Shown here: positions 41,451-50,060 of the stretch, piece by piece | How positions within the stretch are numbered: the first letter of the stretch is position 1 | How the letters are laid out: every line of letters starts with the position of its first letter | Origin: Novosphingobium sp. SG919 | GTDB taxonomy: Bacteria > Pseudomonadota > Alphaproteobacteria > Sphingomonadales > Sphingomonadaceae | Assembly (NCBI RefSeq): GCF_012932495.1 | Contig: NZ_JABCNG010000006.1 | Coordinates: forward strand, 186,001 to 250,000 | Direction: 5' to 3' | DNA: 64,000 nucleotides | The notes under the pieces: generated by a model | Databases searched by the model: none | What the model was told of the DNA's origin: nothing | The model's input: only the letters and a program-made list of their open reading frames with translations | Made by a program: the position numbers and the translations under genes

Positions 41451-43691
41451 TCAGGCCTCGTTCTCGGGCGTGTAGCGGTAGTAGTTGTAGCCATAGTATT
41501 CGGAGTAGCGGTTGCCCGACTTCGACGCGTCGAACATCGTCAGCACCGCACCCAGGACATTGGGGTGCATCGCGCGCAGGCGGCGCAGCGAAGCGCGCAG
41601 CGAGCCGCGGCGGCTACGGTCGGACTGGACGACGAGCATCACGCCATCGACGATGGCCGACATCAGCGGCGCATCGGCCAGGCCCAGCACCGGCGGACTG
41701 TCGAGGATGACCACGTCATAGATCTCGTTCAGTTCGCGCAGCAATTGGGTCAGGCGGCCCGAGCTGAGCAGTTCGGTCGGGCTGGGCGGCAGCGGACCCG
41801 AAGTGATCACCTGCAGGTTGGGCTCATCCGTTTCACGCACCACGTCGGCCAGCGTATCCTGCGCGGTAAGCAGGCTGGACATGCCGTGTTCGTTGGTCAC
41901 CCCGATCACCGCATGGAGCGCGGGGCGGCGCATGTCGACGTCGAGCAGCAGCACCTTCTTGCCCAGGCGGGCAAGGCCCGTGGCCACGGCCAGGCTGGTG
42001 GTGGACTTGCCTTCCGAAGGCTGCGAGCTGGTGACCAGCAGCGAGCGCGGCAGGCCGGTTGCCGTCGAATAGAGCAGCGAACCGCGCAGCGAGTTGTAGC
42101 TTTCGCTGACCGCCGACTTCGGATCGGCCAAGGCCGCGGCCGGCGTGGTGTCTTCCGCCTTGGGAATGACGCCAAGCAACGGCATCCCCAGCTTTTCCTC
42201 GATGTCTTCCGGCACGCGGACCGCATCGTCCAGCTGGAAGCGGATCAGCACCACCAGCGCCGAGATCGCCAGGGCCGCAAGCAGCGCGATCAACATGTTG
42301 TTGACCAGCACCGGCGAACTCGGGATCGACGGCGGCTCGGCCGCATCGATGATCGAGATGTTGCTGGCGCTGATGCCGGCCGCCGCATTCAGTTCTTTGA
42401 AGCGCTGCAGCAGGCCGTCATACAGGCTGCGGTTGGTATCCGCTTCGCGGGCAAGCAGGTTGTATTGAACCGACTTGTCCTGCTCTTCGAGCGAAGTGCC
42501 CTTGAGCTGCGAGAGTTGCTGCTTGAGATTGTTCTCGGCTTCGACCGTCGCGTCGTACTGTTCCTTGACGGACGTACGGATGCTCTGCGCCACCGAATTG
42601 ATCTGCTGGTTGATACCAACGATCTGGGCCTTGACCTGCACCACCGACGGAAAGTCGTCGAGGTGGCGTGCGCGTTCGCGCTGCAGTTCGGCCTCGGCGC
42701 GGGAGCGGTCGGCCAGCAGCGACGTGATCGTGCTGTTGGCCAGCACTTCGGGCGCGCCCAGCAGGTTGCCACCCGACAAGGCCTTCCAGCGCTGCTCGGC
42801 CGCCATGCGGTTGACCTGCGCCTGGTTCAGCGCGGTGTTGATCTGCAGCAGGCTGGCCGTGGTCACCGAACCGGTGGTCCCGCCGCTGTCGGCGTCGCCG
42901 GGCGTGGGCGCGGCATCGCGCGTGCGGATCAGGCCGACCTGGCGGGCATAGGCGTTGAGATCACGTTCCGACTGCTCGAGCTTGGCCTTGGCTTCGGCGA
43001 GCTGGCCCGAGATGAAATCGCGGGCATAGGCCGAGCTGTCATAGCGGCGCTGCAGGTTGGCCTGGATGAATTCGTTGGCCCAGGCATTGGCGATGCGCGC
43101 GGAAAGCTGCTGATCGATGCTGGTGAACGTGATCGTTGCCAGGCGGGAAGCCGGCGTCATGTCGGCCAGCTCGTTGTTGTTGAGCAGGTTGAGCGTGTAT
43201 TCGCGCACCTGCTGCGGGCTGGCCGTGGGCTTGGGCGCGGGCACACCCATGCCGGCATAGAACTGCGGATTGCCGGTCAGGCGCAGGCGCTGGGCCACGC
43301 GCTCGGCAATGGCGCGGCTGTTGAGAATGGCGATCTGCGTCTTGAGGAAGCGATCGGTATCCTGCGGCGAGGCTACTTCGCCCTGCGAGGCATCCTGCTG
43401 ATCGTCACCCAGCACCTGGGCCGACTGGTTGTTGATCTGCACCGTTGCCACTGCGGTGTAGCGCGGTGTCTTGAGCATGGTGAAGACCAGCGCCAGCGCC
43501 AGCGAACCTGCAATGATCAAGCCGATGAGCCACAAGTTGGCGCGGATGACGAGCAGGATCTTGCGAACGTCGATCTTGCTGCCCTCGTCGTCGTATTCGG
43601 CAAGATCGGCAAAGGCATCCGACATCGCGCGCGGCGCGGCGCTGCCAGCAGGAGCGAAGGAGGGGTTGTTGTGCACGGTACCGCCGATCAT
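41451..43691 (-). CDS. Wzc-type tyrosine autokinase / chain-length regulator (BY-kinase)
   Basis: 746 residues. The Wzz domain has membrane segments near 45-65 and 465-485 flanking a periplasmic coiled-coil region. The C-terminal kinase has Walker A SSQPSEGKSTTS (near 555), Walker A' VLLLDVDMRRP and Walker B VVILDSPP (near 660). The Tyr-rich tail (YSEYYGYNYYRY) carries seven Tyr for autophosphorylation. It controls EPS length and export. Its ATG overlaps the last base of the upstream export gene stop (TAATG), so the two are translationally coupled. Confidence 0.95.
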   Translation of the reverse strand: MIGGTVHNNPSFAPAGSAAPRAMSDAFADLAEYDDEGSKIDVRKILLVIRANLWLIGLIIAGSLALALVFTMLKTPRYTAVATVQINNQSAQVLGDDQQDASQGEVASPQDTDRFLKTQIAILNSRAIAERVAQRLRLTGNPQFYAGMGVPAPKPTASPQQVREYTLNLLNNNELADMTPASRLATITFTSIDQQLSARIANAWANEFIQANLQRRYDSSAYARDFISGQLAEAKAKLEQSERDLNAYARQVGLIRTRDAAPTPGDADSGGTTGSVTTASLLQINTALNQAQVNRMAAEQRWKALSGGNLLGAPEVLANSTITSLLADRSRAEAELQRERARHLDDFPSVVQVKAQIVGINQQINSVAQSIRTSVKEQYDATVEAENNLKQQLSQLKGTSLEEQDKSVQYNLLAREADTNRSLYDGLLQRFKELNAAAGISASNISIIDAAEPPSIPSSPVLVNNMLIALLAALAISALVVLIRFQLDDAVRVPEDIEEKLGMPLLGVIPKAEDTTPAAALADPKSAVSESYNSLRGSLLYSTATGLPRSLLVTSSQPSEGKSTTSLAVATGLARLGKKVLLLDVDMRRPALHAVIGVTNEHGMSSLLTAQDTLADVVRETDEPNLQVITSGPLPPSPTELLSSGRLTQLLRELNEIYDVVILDSPPVLGLADAPLMSAIVDGVMLVVQSDRSRRGSLRASLRRLRAMHPNVLGAVLTMFDASKSGNRYSEYYGYNYYRYTPENEA

Positions 43692-44410
43692 TAGAAACGG
43701 GTCAGGACGTTGAGGAGCCCGGCCATCGAGATGATGTCGCGGTAGATCGACTTCGACTGCGAGAAGCCGACCACGATCACGTCTCCGGCAAACACCTGCG
43801 GATCCGGGTCGATGCCCGCACGAATGCGCTTGATGTCGAACCGCGCCACCATGCGCTGGCCGTTCACGTTGCGGAACAGCATGGTCTCGTCCAGCTTGGC
43901 GATGCGCGTCGGGCTCTGCGCCATGGCGATCGCGCCCAGCAGGGTGGTGTTGGGCGTGATGGGATAGGAACCGGCGTGGTTGACCTGGCCTTCCACCGAA
44001 ACCAGCTTTTCAGCGGCGGTGGTCACGTTCAGCGTCACCTGGGGATCGCGCAGATAGCGTGAGCCCAACCGGTTCTGGATTGCCTTCGTCGCCTCGTCAG
44101 GAGACATGCCGGCAACCACCACCGAACCGACCAGCGGCACCTGGATGCGGCCGGCCTCGTCCACGACCAGTTTCGCCGCGCTCAGGTCAGGCTCGCCGAA
44201 CACCGCGAGCGAAAGCTCGTCGCCCTGGCCGATCTTGTACTGATCGGGCAGCTTGGTTTCCGCCTGGGGCTGTGCCACCTGGTATGCGTCTTGGCCCTGC
44301 TTCACGGTGGGGGCAACGGGCGTTGCACAACCCGACACGGCAGCGCTCGCAAGAAGAACCGCAATTCTGGGTGGAAGCTTCACTTGGATACGTGCTCCTG
44401 CTTTGGTCAT
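43691..44410 (-). CDS. Outer-membrane polysaccharide export lipoprotein (Wza/OPX)
   Basis: 239 residues. The signal ends in lipobox AAVSGC, giving mature CATPVAPT. The Poly_export domain (YKIGQGDELSLAVFGEPDLS through VPLVGSVVVAGMSPDEA) is followed by one SLBB-type segment (VEGQVNHAGSYPI). It lacks the long C-terminal barrel helix of E. coli Wza, as in shorter OPX proteins such as GumB. It is the first gene of an OPX/BY-kinase/TPR-protein operon, with a 398-base regulatory region in front. Confidence 0.93.
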   Translation of the reverse strand: MTKAGARIQVKLPPRIAVLLASAAVSGCATPVAPTVKQGQDAYQVAQPQAETKLPDQYKIGQGDELSLAVFGEPDLSAAKLVVDEAGRIQVPLVGSVVVAGMSPDEATKAIQNRLGSRYLRDPQVTLNVTTAAEKLVSVEGQVNHAGSYPITPNTTLLGAIAMAQSPTRIAKLDETMLFRNVNGQRMVARFDIKRIRAGIDPDPQVFAGDVIVVGFSQSKSIYRDIISMAGLLNVLTRF

Positions 44411-44808
44411 TCGAAGCGATCGTCAGCGATCTGTTGCCGCCATGGAAGACGACAGCACACGCCTTTCTCCCTGCCGAAGAAATCTCCGGAACGGAGCGAT
44501 GCCAGCTATTGCTGCTTTGCACAATAGCATTCTGCGCAGCTTGTCGTGCTGTGACATGGCGCCCCCCATGATTACCCCGGCGGTGTAACAATGCCATTGC
44601 AATGCCAGCAGTTCCAGCCGGCATATGGCAAAGCCCGCCTAAGTGTTTCCCCGCTCATCGCCTTTACGACCCGTTTCGTCGCACAAGTAACGATATACCA
44701 TTATCTCGCAGTGCAAAATGGATCGCTTCTGCTGCGCGGAATTCCGCACAGTACAAACCAGGCAATCCATCTCGCAGTTGCGTAAGAACCGCCGCGCGGG
44801 GACTTGCC
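44411..44808. promoter_or_regulatory. Upstream region of the EPS export operon
   Basis: 398 bases without a gene. Perfect inverted repeat GCTATTG (44505-44511) and CAATAGC (44522-44528), with CTGCTTTGCA between them. CATTGCAATG at 44595-44604 is a ten-base palindrome. TCGCAGTGCAA at 44706-44716 matches the recurring TTGC-N3-GCAA at ten of eleven positions. Such density fits multi-site control of the operon. Confidence 0.5.
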
Positions 44809-45831
44809 CTACACCCCGTGGTAATCGCGATACCAGGCCACGAATCGGCTCACGCCCTCGCGCACCGTGGTGGCCGGCTTGTATCCCAGGTCCCGCTCCA
44901 GATCGGAAACGTCGGCATAAGTATCGGGCACATCGCCGGCCTGCAGCGGCAGCAGATTGCGTTCCGCCTTGCGCCCCAGGGCTTCTTCCAGCGCTTCGAT
45001 ATAGGCGGTCAGCTTGACCGGCGCGTTGTTGCCGATGTTATAGATCCGATAGGGCGCGTTCGACGTGGCTGGATCGGGCTGGTGTGCATCCCACGCCGGA
45101 TCGGGCGCCGCCGGACGATCCAGCGCACGGATCACGCCGGCCACGATATCATCCACATACGTGAAATCCCGGGTGTGATTCCCGTGGTTGAACACGTTGA
45201 TCGGCTTGCCTTCCAGGATCGCGCGGGCAAACAGGAACAGCGCCATGTCCGGCCGGCCCCAGGGCCCGTAGACGGTGAAGAAGCGCAGGCCGGTGGTGGG
45301 CAGCCGGTAGAGATGGCTATAGCTGTGCGCCATCAATTCGTTCGCCTTCTTGGTGGCGGCATAGAATTGCAGCGGGTGATCCACGCCAACATGCTCGCTG
45401 AACGGCATGGCCTTGTTGGCGCCATAGACCGAGCTGGTCGACGCATAGACCAGATGCTCGATTCCCTGATGGCGGCAGGCTTCGAGGATGTTGGTAAAGC
45501 CGACGATATTGCTTTCGACGTAAGCGTGCGGATTCTCGATCGAATAACGCACCCCCGCCTGCGCCGCGAGGTTCACCGCGCGGCGCACCTGACCGTCTTC
45601 GAACGCACGCTCCACCGCCCCGCGATCGGCCAGGTTGGCGCGGAAGAAGCGATACGACGAACCCGTGCGCGCCGCCGTCTCTTCCAGGATTTTCAGCCGG
45701 GCTTCCTTGATCGCCGGGTCATAGTAATCGTTGACCACGTCCAGCCCCACGACGGCATCGCCTCGTTCGAGCAAGGTCTTGGCGGTGTGAAAGCCGATGA
45801 AGCCGGCATTGCCGGTAACCAGGGTAGCCAC
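44809..45831 (-). CDS. NAD-dependent sugar epimerase, UDP-glucuronate 4-epimerase type
   Basis: 340 residues from the GTG at 45831, with GGAGA seven bases upstream; an upstream GTG at 45855 would add eight. TGNAGFIGFHTAKTLLERGD binds NAD. The segment NDYYDPAIKEARL after the first strand, catalytic YAATKKANE and VRYSIENPHAYVESN are characteristic of the CapI/LpsL branch that makes UDP-galacturonate. With ugd in the same region, a GlcA or GalA supply is expected. UDP-glucose 4-epimerase is less likely. It lies at the end of the EPS region, facing the same way as the OPX operon. Confidence 0.88.
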   Translation of the reverse strand: MATLVTGNAGFIGFHTAKTLLERGDAVVGLDVVNDYYDPAIKEARLKILEETAARTGSSYRFFRANLADRGAVERAFEDGQVRRAVNLAAQAGVRYSIENPHAYVESNIVGFTNILEACRHQGIEHLVYASTSSVYGANKAMPFSEHVGVDHPLQFYAATKKANELMAHSYSHLYRLPTTGLRFFTVYGPWGRPDMALFLFARAILEGKPINVFNHGNHTRDFTYVDDIVAGVIRALDRPAAPDPAWDAHQPDPATSNAPYRIYNIGNNAPVKLTAYIEALEEALGRKAERNLLPLQAGDVPDTYADVSDLERDLGYKPATTVREGVSRFVAWYRDYHGV

Positions 45832-45944
45832 GCTGCGTCTCCACTTGCGGCGCACGAGCCTGTCCGCCTTGCCGCTGCCATAACCGGCAGAAGCGAAAAA
45901 AGGGTAACGCTTTTGCGCCGTTGGCTGGGTCGCGACCTAAACGC

Positions 45945-46535
45945 TCAGGTGCTCTTCTTCGCCACGTTGAACGTGCCGGTGACGCGGCCGCTCGGCGCGG
46001 TGGTGGTGCCGGTCCCACCCGGTGCCGGCGCGCTGCTGCGTCCGTCCACGCTGGAAAGGCCGGTGTTGAGATCGATCACCAGGCGCCCGCCGTTGAGCGT
46101 GTCCTTGCCGCGCCGCAGCGCGACATTGCCCACCATCGTGATGATCCGGCGCGGAATGTCATAGACCGCGCTGTTGCCGCTGGCGCGCTGGTCGCCACGC
46201 GTGACCACCACGCCACCGGCCGCATCGATGCGCTGCACCTGAACGGCATTGGTGTCGGTATACGCCAGCGTGGTGCGCGCCGCCTGAAGCCGCAGGTCTT
46301 CCTGCGTGATATCGACATTGCCGGTCAGCACGACGCGCTTTTGCCGGTCCTGCAATTCCATGCGGTCTGCGCCAAAATTCACCGGCGCGTTGGAATTGTG
46401 CTTGGCAAAGGTCTGGGCATCGAGATGAACCGCGCCCGCCACGATCGCGGCCGACAGGGCAAAGCCCGCAGCCAGCGAGCGCAGCGCCAGAACGCGCGTG
46501 GAAACGCGGGGCGAGGAAGAGAGCGGGTCGGTCAT
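45945..46535 (-). CDS. lptA: LPS transport periplasmic protein LptA
   Basis: 196 residues from the ATG at 46535, with GAGGA about nine bases upstream; earlier in-frame ATGs at 46550 and 46565 are possible. The signal peptide runs to about VHLDAQT. OstA-like beta repeats: FGADRMELQDRQKRVVLTG, LRLQAARTTLAYTD, GNSAVYDIPRRIITMVGNV. A low-complexity Pro/Gly/Thr segment lies near the C-terminus. It forms the LPS bridge across the periplasm. lptC lies 43 bases upstream; lptB, which often follows, is absent here. Confidence 0.9.
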   Translation of the reverse strand: MTDPLSSSPRVSTRVLALRSLAAGFALSAAIVAGAVHLDAQTFAKHNSNAPVNFGADRMELQDRQKRVVLTGNVDITQEDLRLQAARTTLAYTDTNAVQVQRIDAAGGVVVTRGDQRASGNSAVYDIPRRIITMVGNVALRRGKDTLNGGRLVIDLNTGLSSVDGRSSAPAPGGTGTTTAPSGRVTGTFNVAKKST

Positions 46536-46578
46536 CTGCGTTGTCCTCATCGAATCGCGCGTCATGGCTTGCCCGGCG

Positions 46579-47232
46579 TCAGGGCTTGGCTGGAAGGGGC
46601 AACTTGCCTTGGTCCATCCGCATGCGTGCATGCCCTTCCAGCGTTACCACCCGATCGTCAAGGTTGGCCGTGATGCGATCGGCCGAAAACGTGCCGGTCG
46701 GCAGGCGCCCTTCGACGTGCCCATCGCTGACCATGCGCCGCTTGTTCAGGTCGATCGATGCGCCGTCGGTGATCATGCGATAGCCATCGGAACTTTCGAA
46801 ATTGACCACGCCGGGCACAGTGATGAACTGCTTGCCAAAGTCATAGGCGCCCTGCTGCGTGGTGAGGATCGCCGGCCCGTCCTTGAGCATGACCCGTGCG
46901 GTCACGTCCTTGAGTTGCACCACATCCTGCGCCGCGGAATGCTGCACGGCGGTGCCGGCTGTCACCGAAAAGGTCCGACCCTTGTTGTCCGCGCCGCGAT
47001 ACATCGCGCTGACCACGCGCAGGCGATCGGCCACGACTGCCACCTTGGTGCGGTCAAGCAGGAAGCTGATTTCCCCACGCGGGGCGAGCGGGCTGAGCAC
47101 CATGACCGCCAGCATCGCCCCGATCAGGCCCGGCAACACAACCGCCAGCGTGCGCACGACACGATCGTGCCGGCCGCCGGGGGCGGCCTTGTGCTGGCGG
47201 CGATTGCGCATGCGATCGGCCTGGACTGTCAT
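46579..47232 (-). CDS. lptC: LPS export protein LptC
   Basis: 217 residues. A short basic N-terminus precedes a single membrane helix (VVLPGLIGAMLAVMVLSPLA, about 32-52). The periplasmic domain (DRTKVAVVADRLRVVSAMYR, GAYDFGKQFITVPG, SSDGYRMITDGASI) fits LptC. It is tethered in the inner membrane and passes LPS from LptBFG to LptA. The order RNase D-lptC-lptA on one strand, with gaps of 48 and 43 bases, suggests an operon. Confidence 0.88.
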   Translation of the reverse strand: MTVQADRMRNRRQHKAAPGGRHDRVVRTLAVVLPGLIGAMLAVMVLSPLAPRGEISFLLDRTKVAVVADRLRVVSAMYRGADNKGRTFSVTAGTAVQHSAAQDVVQLKDVTARVMLKDGPAILTTQQGAYDFGKQFITVPGVVNFESSDGYRMITDGASIDLNKRRMVSDGHVEGRLPTGTFSADRITANLDDRVVTLEGHARMRMDQGKLPLPAKP

Positions 47233-47280
47233 GGCGTCACAACGTTCATGGGCGTTACAGCGATCATCAGGGCGGGTTGA

Positions 47281-47901
47281 TTACTCGTGGCTGAAGATAT
47301 CCCGGTCGGCCCACCCGGCAATGTCGAGCAGGGCCCGCGTCGGCAGGAAGTCGAAACAGGCCTGGGCGATCTCGGAACGCTTTTCGCGTACGAGACGTTC
47401 CAACAGGATGGAATGGGCCCCATGCAGATAGCGCACGTCGGATGCGGCATATTCGAGTTGCGCATCGCTCAACACCGCGCCACCCCAGTCGCTAGACTGC
47501 TGCTGCTTGGAGATTTCCTTGCCCAGCAATTCGCGCACGAGGTCCTTCAGGCCATGCCGGTCGGTGTAAGTACGCACCAGTTTGGATGCGATCTTGGTGC
47601 AGAAAACCGGCGTCGCCATGACACCAAGGTAATGATGAATGGCCGCCAGATCGAACCGTGCGAAATGATAGAGCTTGAGCCGGGCGGGATCGGCCAGGAC
47701 GGCGCGCAGATTGGGCGCGGCATAGTCGCTGCCCACCTTGAAACGAACGAGGTGCTCATCGCCCTGCCCGTCGGAAATCTGCACCACGCAAAGCCGGTCG
47801 CGCGGCGTGATCAGCCCCATCGTCTCGGTGTCGACAGCAACGATGCCCGGCGCCAGCAAATCGGCGGAAGGCAGGTCTTCTTCATGCAGGTAAACGGCCA
47901 T
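47281..47901 (-). CDS. rnd: Ribonuclease D, short DEDD exonuclease
   Basis: 206 residues from the ATG at 47901. Only the DEDD exonuclease domain is present, with no HRDC domains as in E. coli RNase D, which is usual for sphingomonads. Acidic residues are in AVDTETMGL, HFARFDLAA and YAASDVRYL. It trims the 3' ends of tRNA and other small RNAs. It is upstream of lptC on the same strand. The longer open frame to 48123 has no ribosome site or conserved residues. Confidence 0.88.
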   Translation of the reverse strand: MAVYLHEEDLPSADLLAPGIVAVDTETMGLITPRDRLCVVQISDGQGDEHLVRFKVGSDYAAPNLRAVLADPARLKLYHFARFDLAAIHHYLGVMATPVFCTKIASKLVRTYTDRHGLKDLVRELLGKEISKQQQSSDWGGAVLSDAQLEYAASDVRYLHGAHSILLERLVREKRSEIAQACFDFLPTRALLDIAGWADRDIFSHE

Positions 47902-48206
47902 GCCCGCGTGCTTAGGCCCGTTCGGCGCAAGCGGCAACCCCAAGGCCCGGCCGATCCCACCACCCGCACGCACCTGCAACCCGGCCAAGCCTTTCTGCGC
48001 GGCGCACAATCGCCATGCCGTGGTGCAGCGTATTGGCGGTTGCCGCCCTTGGCGGCGTACACTAGGAATAGGGGGCGGTGCCGTGCCACCCTGCCGGAAG
48101 GCGCGGTCGATCCACCGCCCCATGCATTTTGGCAGAAAGAGGCATGTTACTGTAAGAAGGCCAGAAAATGGTACCTGGGACCACGCAATCAGGAACGTCT
48201 ACTACG
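47902..48206. other. Divergent intergenic region, RNase D / manC
   Basis: 305 bases without a convincing gene. TGCGCGGCGCACAA near 47997 and ATTTTGGCAGAAAG near 48125 loosely resemble the TGC/GCA elements upstream of EPS genes. TACACT near 48057 could be a -10 element, but no good -35 is at the right distance. Nothing certain is identified. Confidence 0.35.
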
Positions 48207-49241
48207 ATGATCACACCGGTTATTCTGTGCGGCGGCAGCGGCACCCGTCTGTGGCCGCGTTCGCGCAAGATCAAGCCCAAGCCGTTCCTTCCGCTGGTTG
48301 GCGACACCACGCTGTTCGAAGCCACCGTGCTGCGGTGCAGCACTGAAGCAGGTTTTTCGCCGCCGGTGGTCGTGACCGGGGCGCATCACCTCGATCACGT
48401 GGTCGAACAGTTGCCCGATCCGGCCAGCAGCCAGATCATCGTGGAGCCCGAGGGCAAGAACACGGCTGCGGCCATCGCCCTGGCTGCGCTGCGCCTGCCC
48501 GAAGACGCTATCATGCTGGTGTGCCCCAGCGACCATCACATCGGCGATTGCGATGCCTTCCAGGCCGCGGCCACCGCCGCCGCCGCGCTGGCCGCCGATG
48601 ACTGGCTGGTGTCTTTCGGCATCGCAGCGACGGCGCCCGAAACCGGCTTCGGCTATCTCAAGCAAGGCGATCCGATCGAGGGCAGCGGTGGCCGCCGCGT
48701 GGAACGCTTTGTCGAAAAGCCCGATCTGGAACGCGCCAAGAGCTTCCTGGCCGATGGTGGCTATGCCTGGAACGGCGGAATCTTCGCGTTCCGCGCCGGG
48801 CATTTCCTGGACGAACTGGAACAGCACCGCCCCGACATCGCCAGCGCCGTGCGCGCCGCGGTGGCCAAGGGCCAAGCCGACGGCAACGCCTTCCACCCCG
48901 ACGCGGCCGAATTTGCCAAGATCGCGGGCGAATCGGTGGACTACGCGGTGATGGAAAAGACCGGCCGCGCCGCCATGGTGCCCGCCACCATGGCCTGGTC
49001 CGACATCGGCAACTGGCAGGCACTGCACGAAGCGCTCGACAAGGACGAAGTGGGCAATGCCACCAAGGGCCGCGTCGAACTCAAGAACTGCAGCAACGTG
49101 CTGGTCCACACCGATGGCCCCCGCGTTTCGGTCGTGGGCGCCAGCAACCTGATCGTGGTGGTCGATGGCGACGACATCCTGGTGTGCACGCCCGAAGGCG
49201 CGCAACTGGTGGGCAAGCTGGAAGGTGCGGTGAATCAATGA
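48207..49241 (+). CDS. manC: Mannose-1-phosphate guanylyltransferase
   Basis: 344 residues from the ATG at 48207 (AGGAA upstream); ATG 48168 has a good AAGG box and would add 13 residues. It begins MITPVILCGGSGTRLWPRSR (GTP-binding loop), with FVEKP and WNGGIFAF further on. The C-terminal left-handed helix is present, but the fused cupin-type isomerase domain of ManC/AlgA is not; the isomerase follows as a separate gene. It makes GDP-mannose for EPS or LPS. Confidence 0.93.
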   Translation: MITPVILCGGSGTRLWPRSRKIKPKPFLPLVGDTTLFEATVLRCSTEAGFSPPVVVTGAHHLDHVVEQLPDPASSQIIVEPEGKNTAAAIALAALRLPEDAIMLVCPSDHHIGDCDAFQAAATAAAALAADDWLVSFGIAATAPETGFGYLKQGDPIEGSGGRRVERFVEKPDLERAKSFLADGGYAWNGGIFAFRAGHFLDELEQHRPDIASAVRAAVAKGQADGNAFHPDAAEFAKIAGESVDYAVMEKTGRAAMVPATMAWSDIGNWQALHEALDKDEVGNATKGRVELKNCSNVLVHTDGPRVSVVGASNLIVVVDGDDILVCTPEGAQLVGKLEGAVNQ

Positions 49242-50047
49242 GCAAGCTGCCGATCCGCTCGGTCGAAAAGCCCTGGGGCAAGGATGTACTGCCCGCACCG
49301 TTCAGTGCGCCCGAAGGCCAGCGCATCGGCGAAATCTGGTTCGTGCCCCCGCCCGAAGTGCCCAGCCTCCTGGTCAAGTACATCTTCACCAGCGAAGCGC
49401 TGTCGGTGCAGGTCCACCCCAGCGACGCGCAGGCGGCCGCCGCCGGTGAGAAGGACCGCGGCAAGGAAGAATGCTGGCTGGTGATCGATGCCGAGCCCGG
49501 CGCCACGCTCGGCGTGGGTTTCCACGAGCATGTGGACCACGACACGATGCGCGCCGCCGCGCTCGATGGCAGCATCGAGGACATGCTGGTGTGGCATCCG
49601 GTCAAGCCGGGCGATTTCTTCTATATTCCGGCCAACACCGTCCACGCCATCGGCGCCGGCGTCAGTCTGATCGAAATCCAGCAGAACAGCGACATCACCT
49701 ATCGCCTCTATGACTATGGCCGCCCGCGCGAGTTGCATCTCGATGCTGGCATCGCCGTGTCCAAGGGCGAGCCGCTCGATCCGGCGCTGCACAAGCACAT
49801 CCCCGATACCGGCACGGTAGAGCTCGCCAGCGGCGCCTACTTCACGGCGCACCGCCTCGATGGGCTGCCCGATGCAACCCTTGCTGCCGACTATGCCGGC
49901 CCGCTGCTGGTGATCCCGCGCATCGGCACCGTGGCGCTTGGCGATGAAATCCTCAAGCCGGGCGATTGCGCCTGGGCGCCGGGGATCGATGCGCTGGCGT
50001 TCGACGCGCAGGGCCAGGCGATCGTCGTGCGGCCGGCCGCTGCCTGA
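49238..50047 (+). CDS. manA: Mannose-6-phosphate isomerase, class I
   Basis: 269 residues. Its ATG overlaps the manC stop (ATGA). Zinc-site elements: GEIWFV, SVQVHPSD, KEECWLVID and PANTVHAIG. It is shorter than the 390-residue E. coli ManA because the alpha-helical insertion is missing, as in many alphaproteobacterial and GumD-region enzymes. It links fructose 6-phosphate to GDP-mannose synthesis with the mutase at 27192-28682 and manC. Confidence 0.92.
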   Translation: MSKLPIRSVEKPWGKDVLPAPFSAPEGQRIGEIWFVPPPEVPSLLVKYIFTSEALSVQVHPSDAQAAAAGEKDRGKEECWLVIDAEPGATLGVGFHEHVDHDTMRAAALDGSIEDMLVWHPVKPGDFFYIPANTVHAIGAGVSLIEIQQNSDITYRLYDYGRPRELHLDAGIAVSKGEPLDPALHKHIPDTGTVELASGAYFTAHRLDGLPDATLAADYAGPLLVIPRIGTVALGDEILKPGDCAWAPGIDALAFDAQGQAIVVRPAAA

Positions 50048-50060
50048 CGGGGCGACGGAC

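Noticed and set aside
41565..43694. Plus-strand open frame of 709 codons
   Set aside because: Antisense to the BY-kinase gene, Arg/His-rich, with no motifs.
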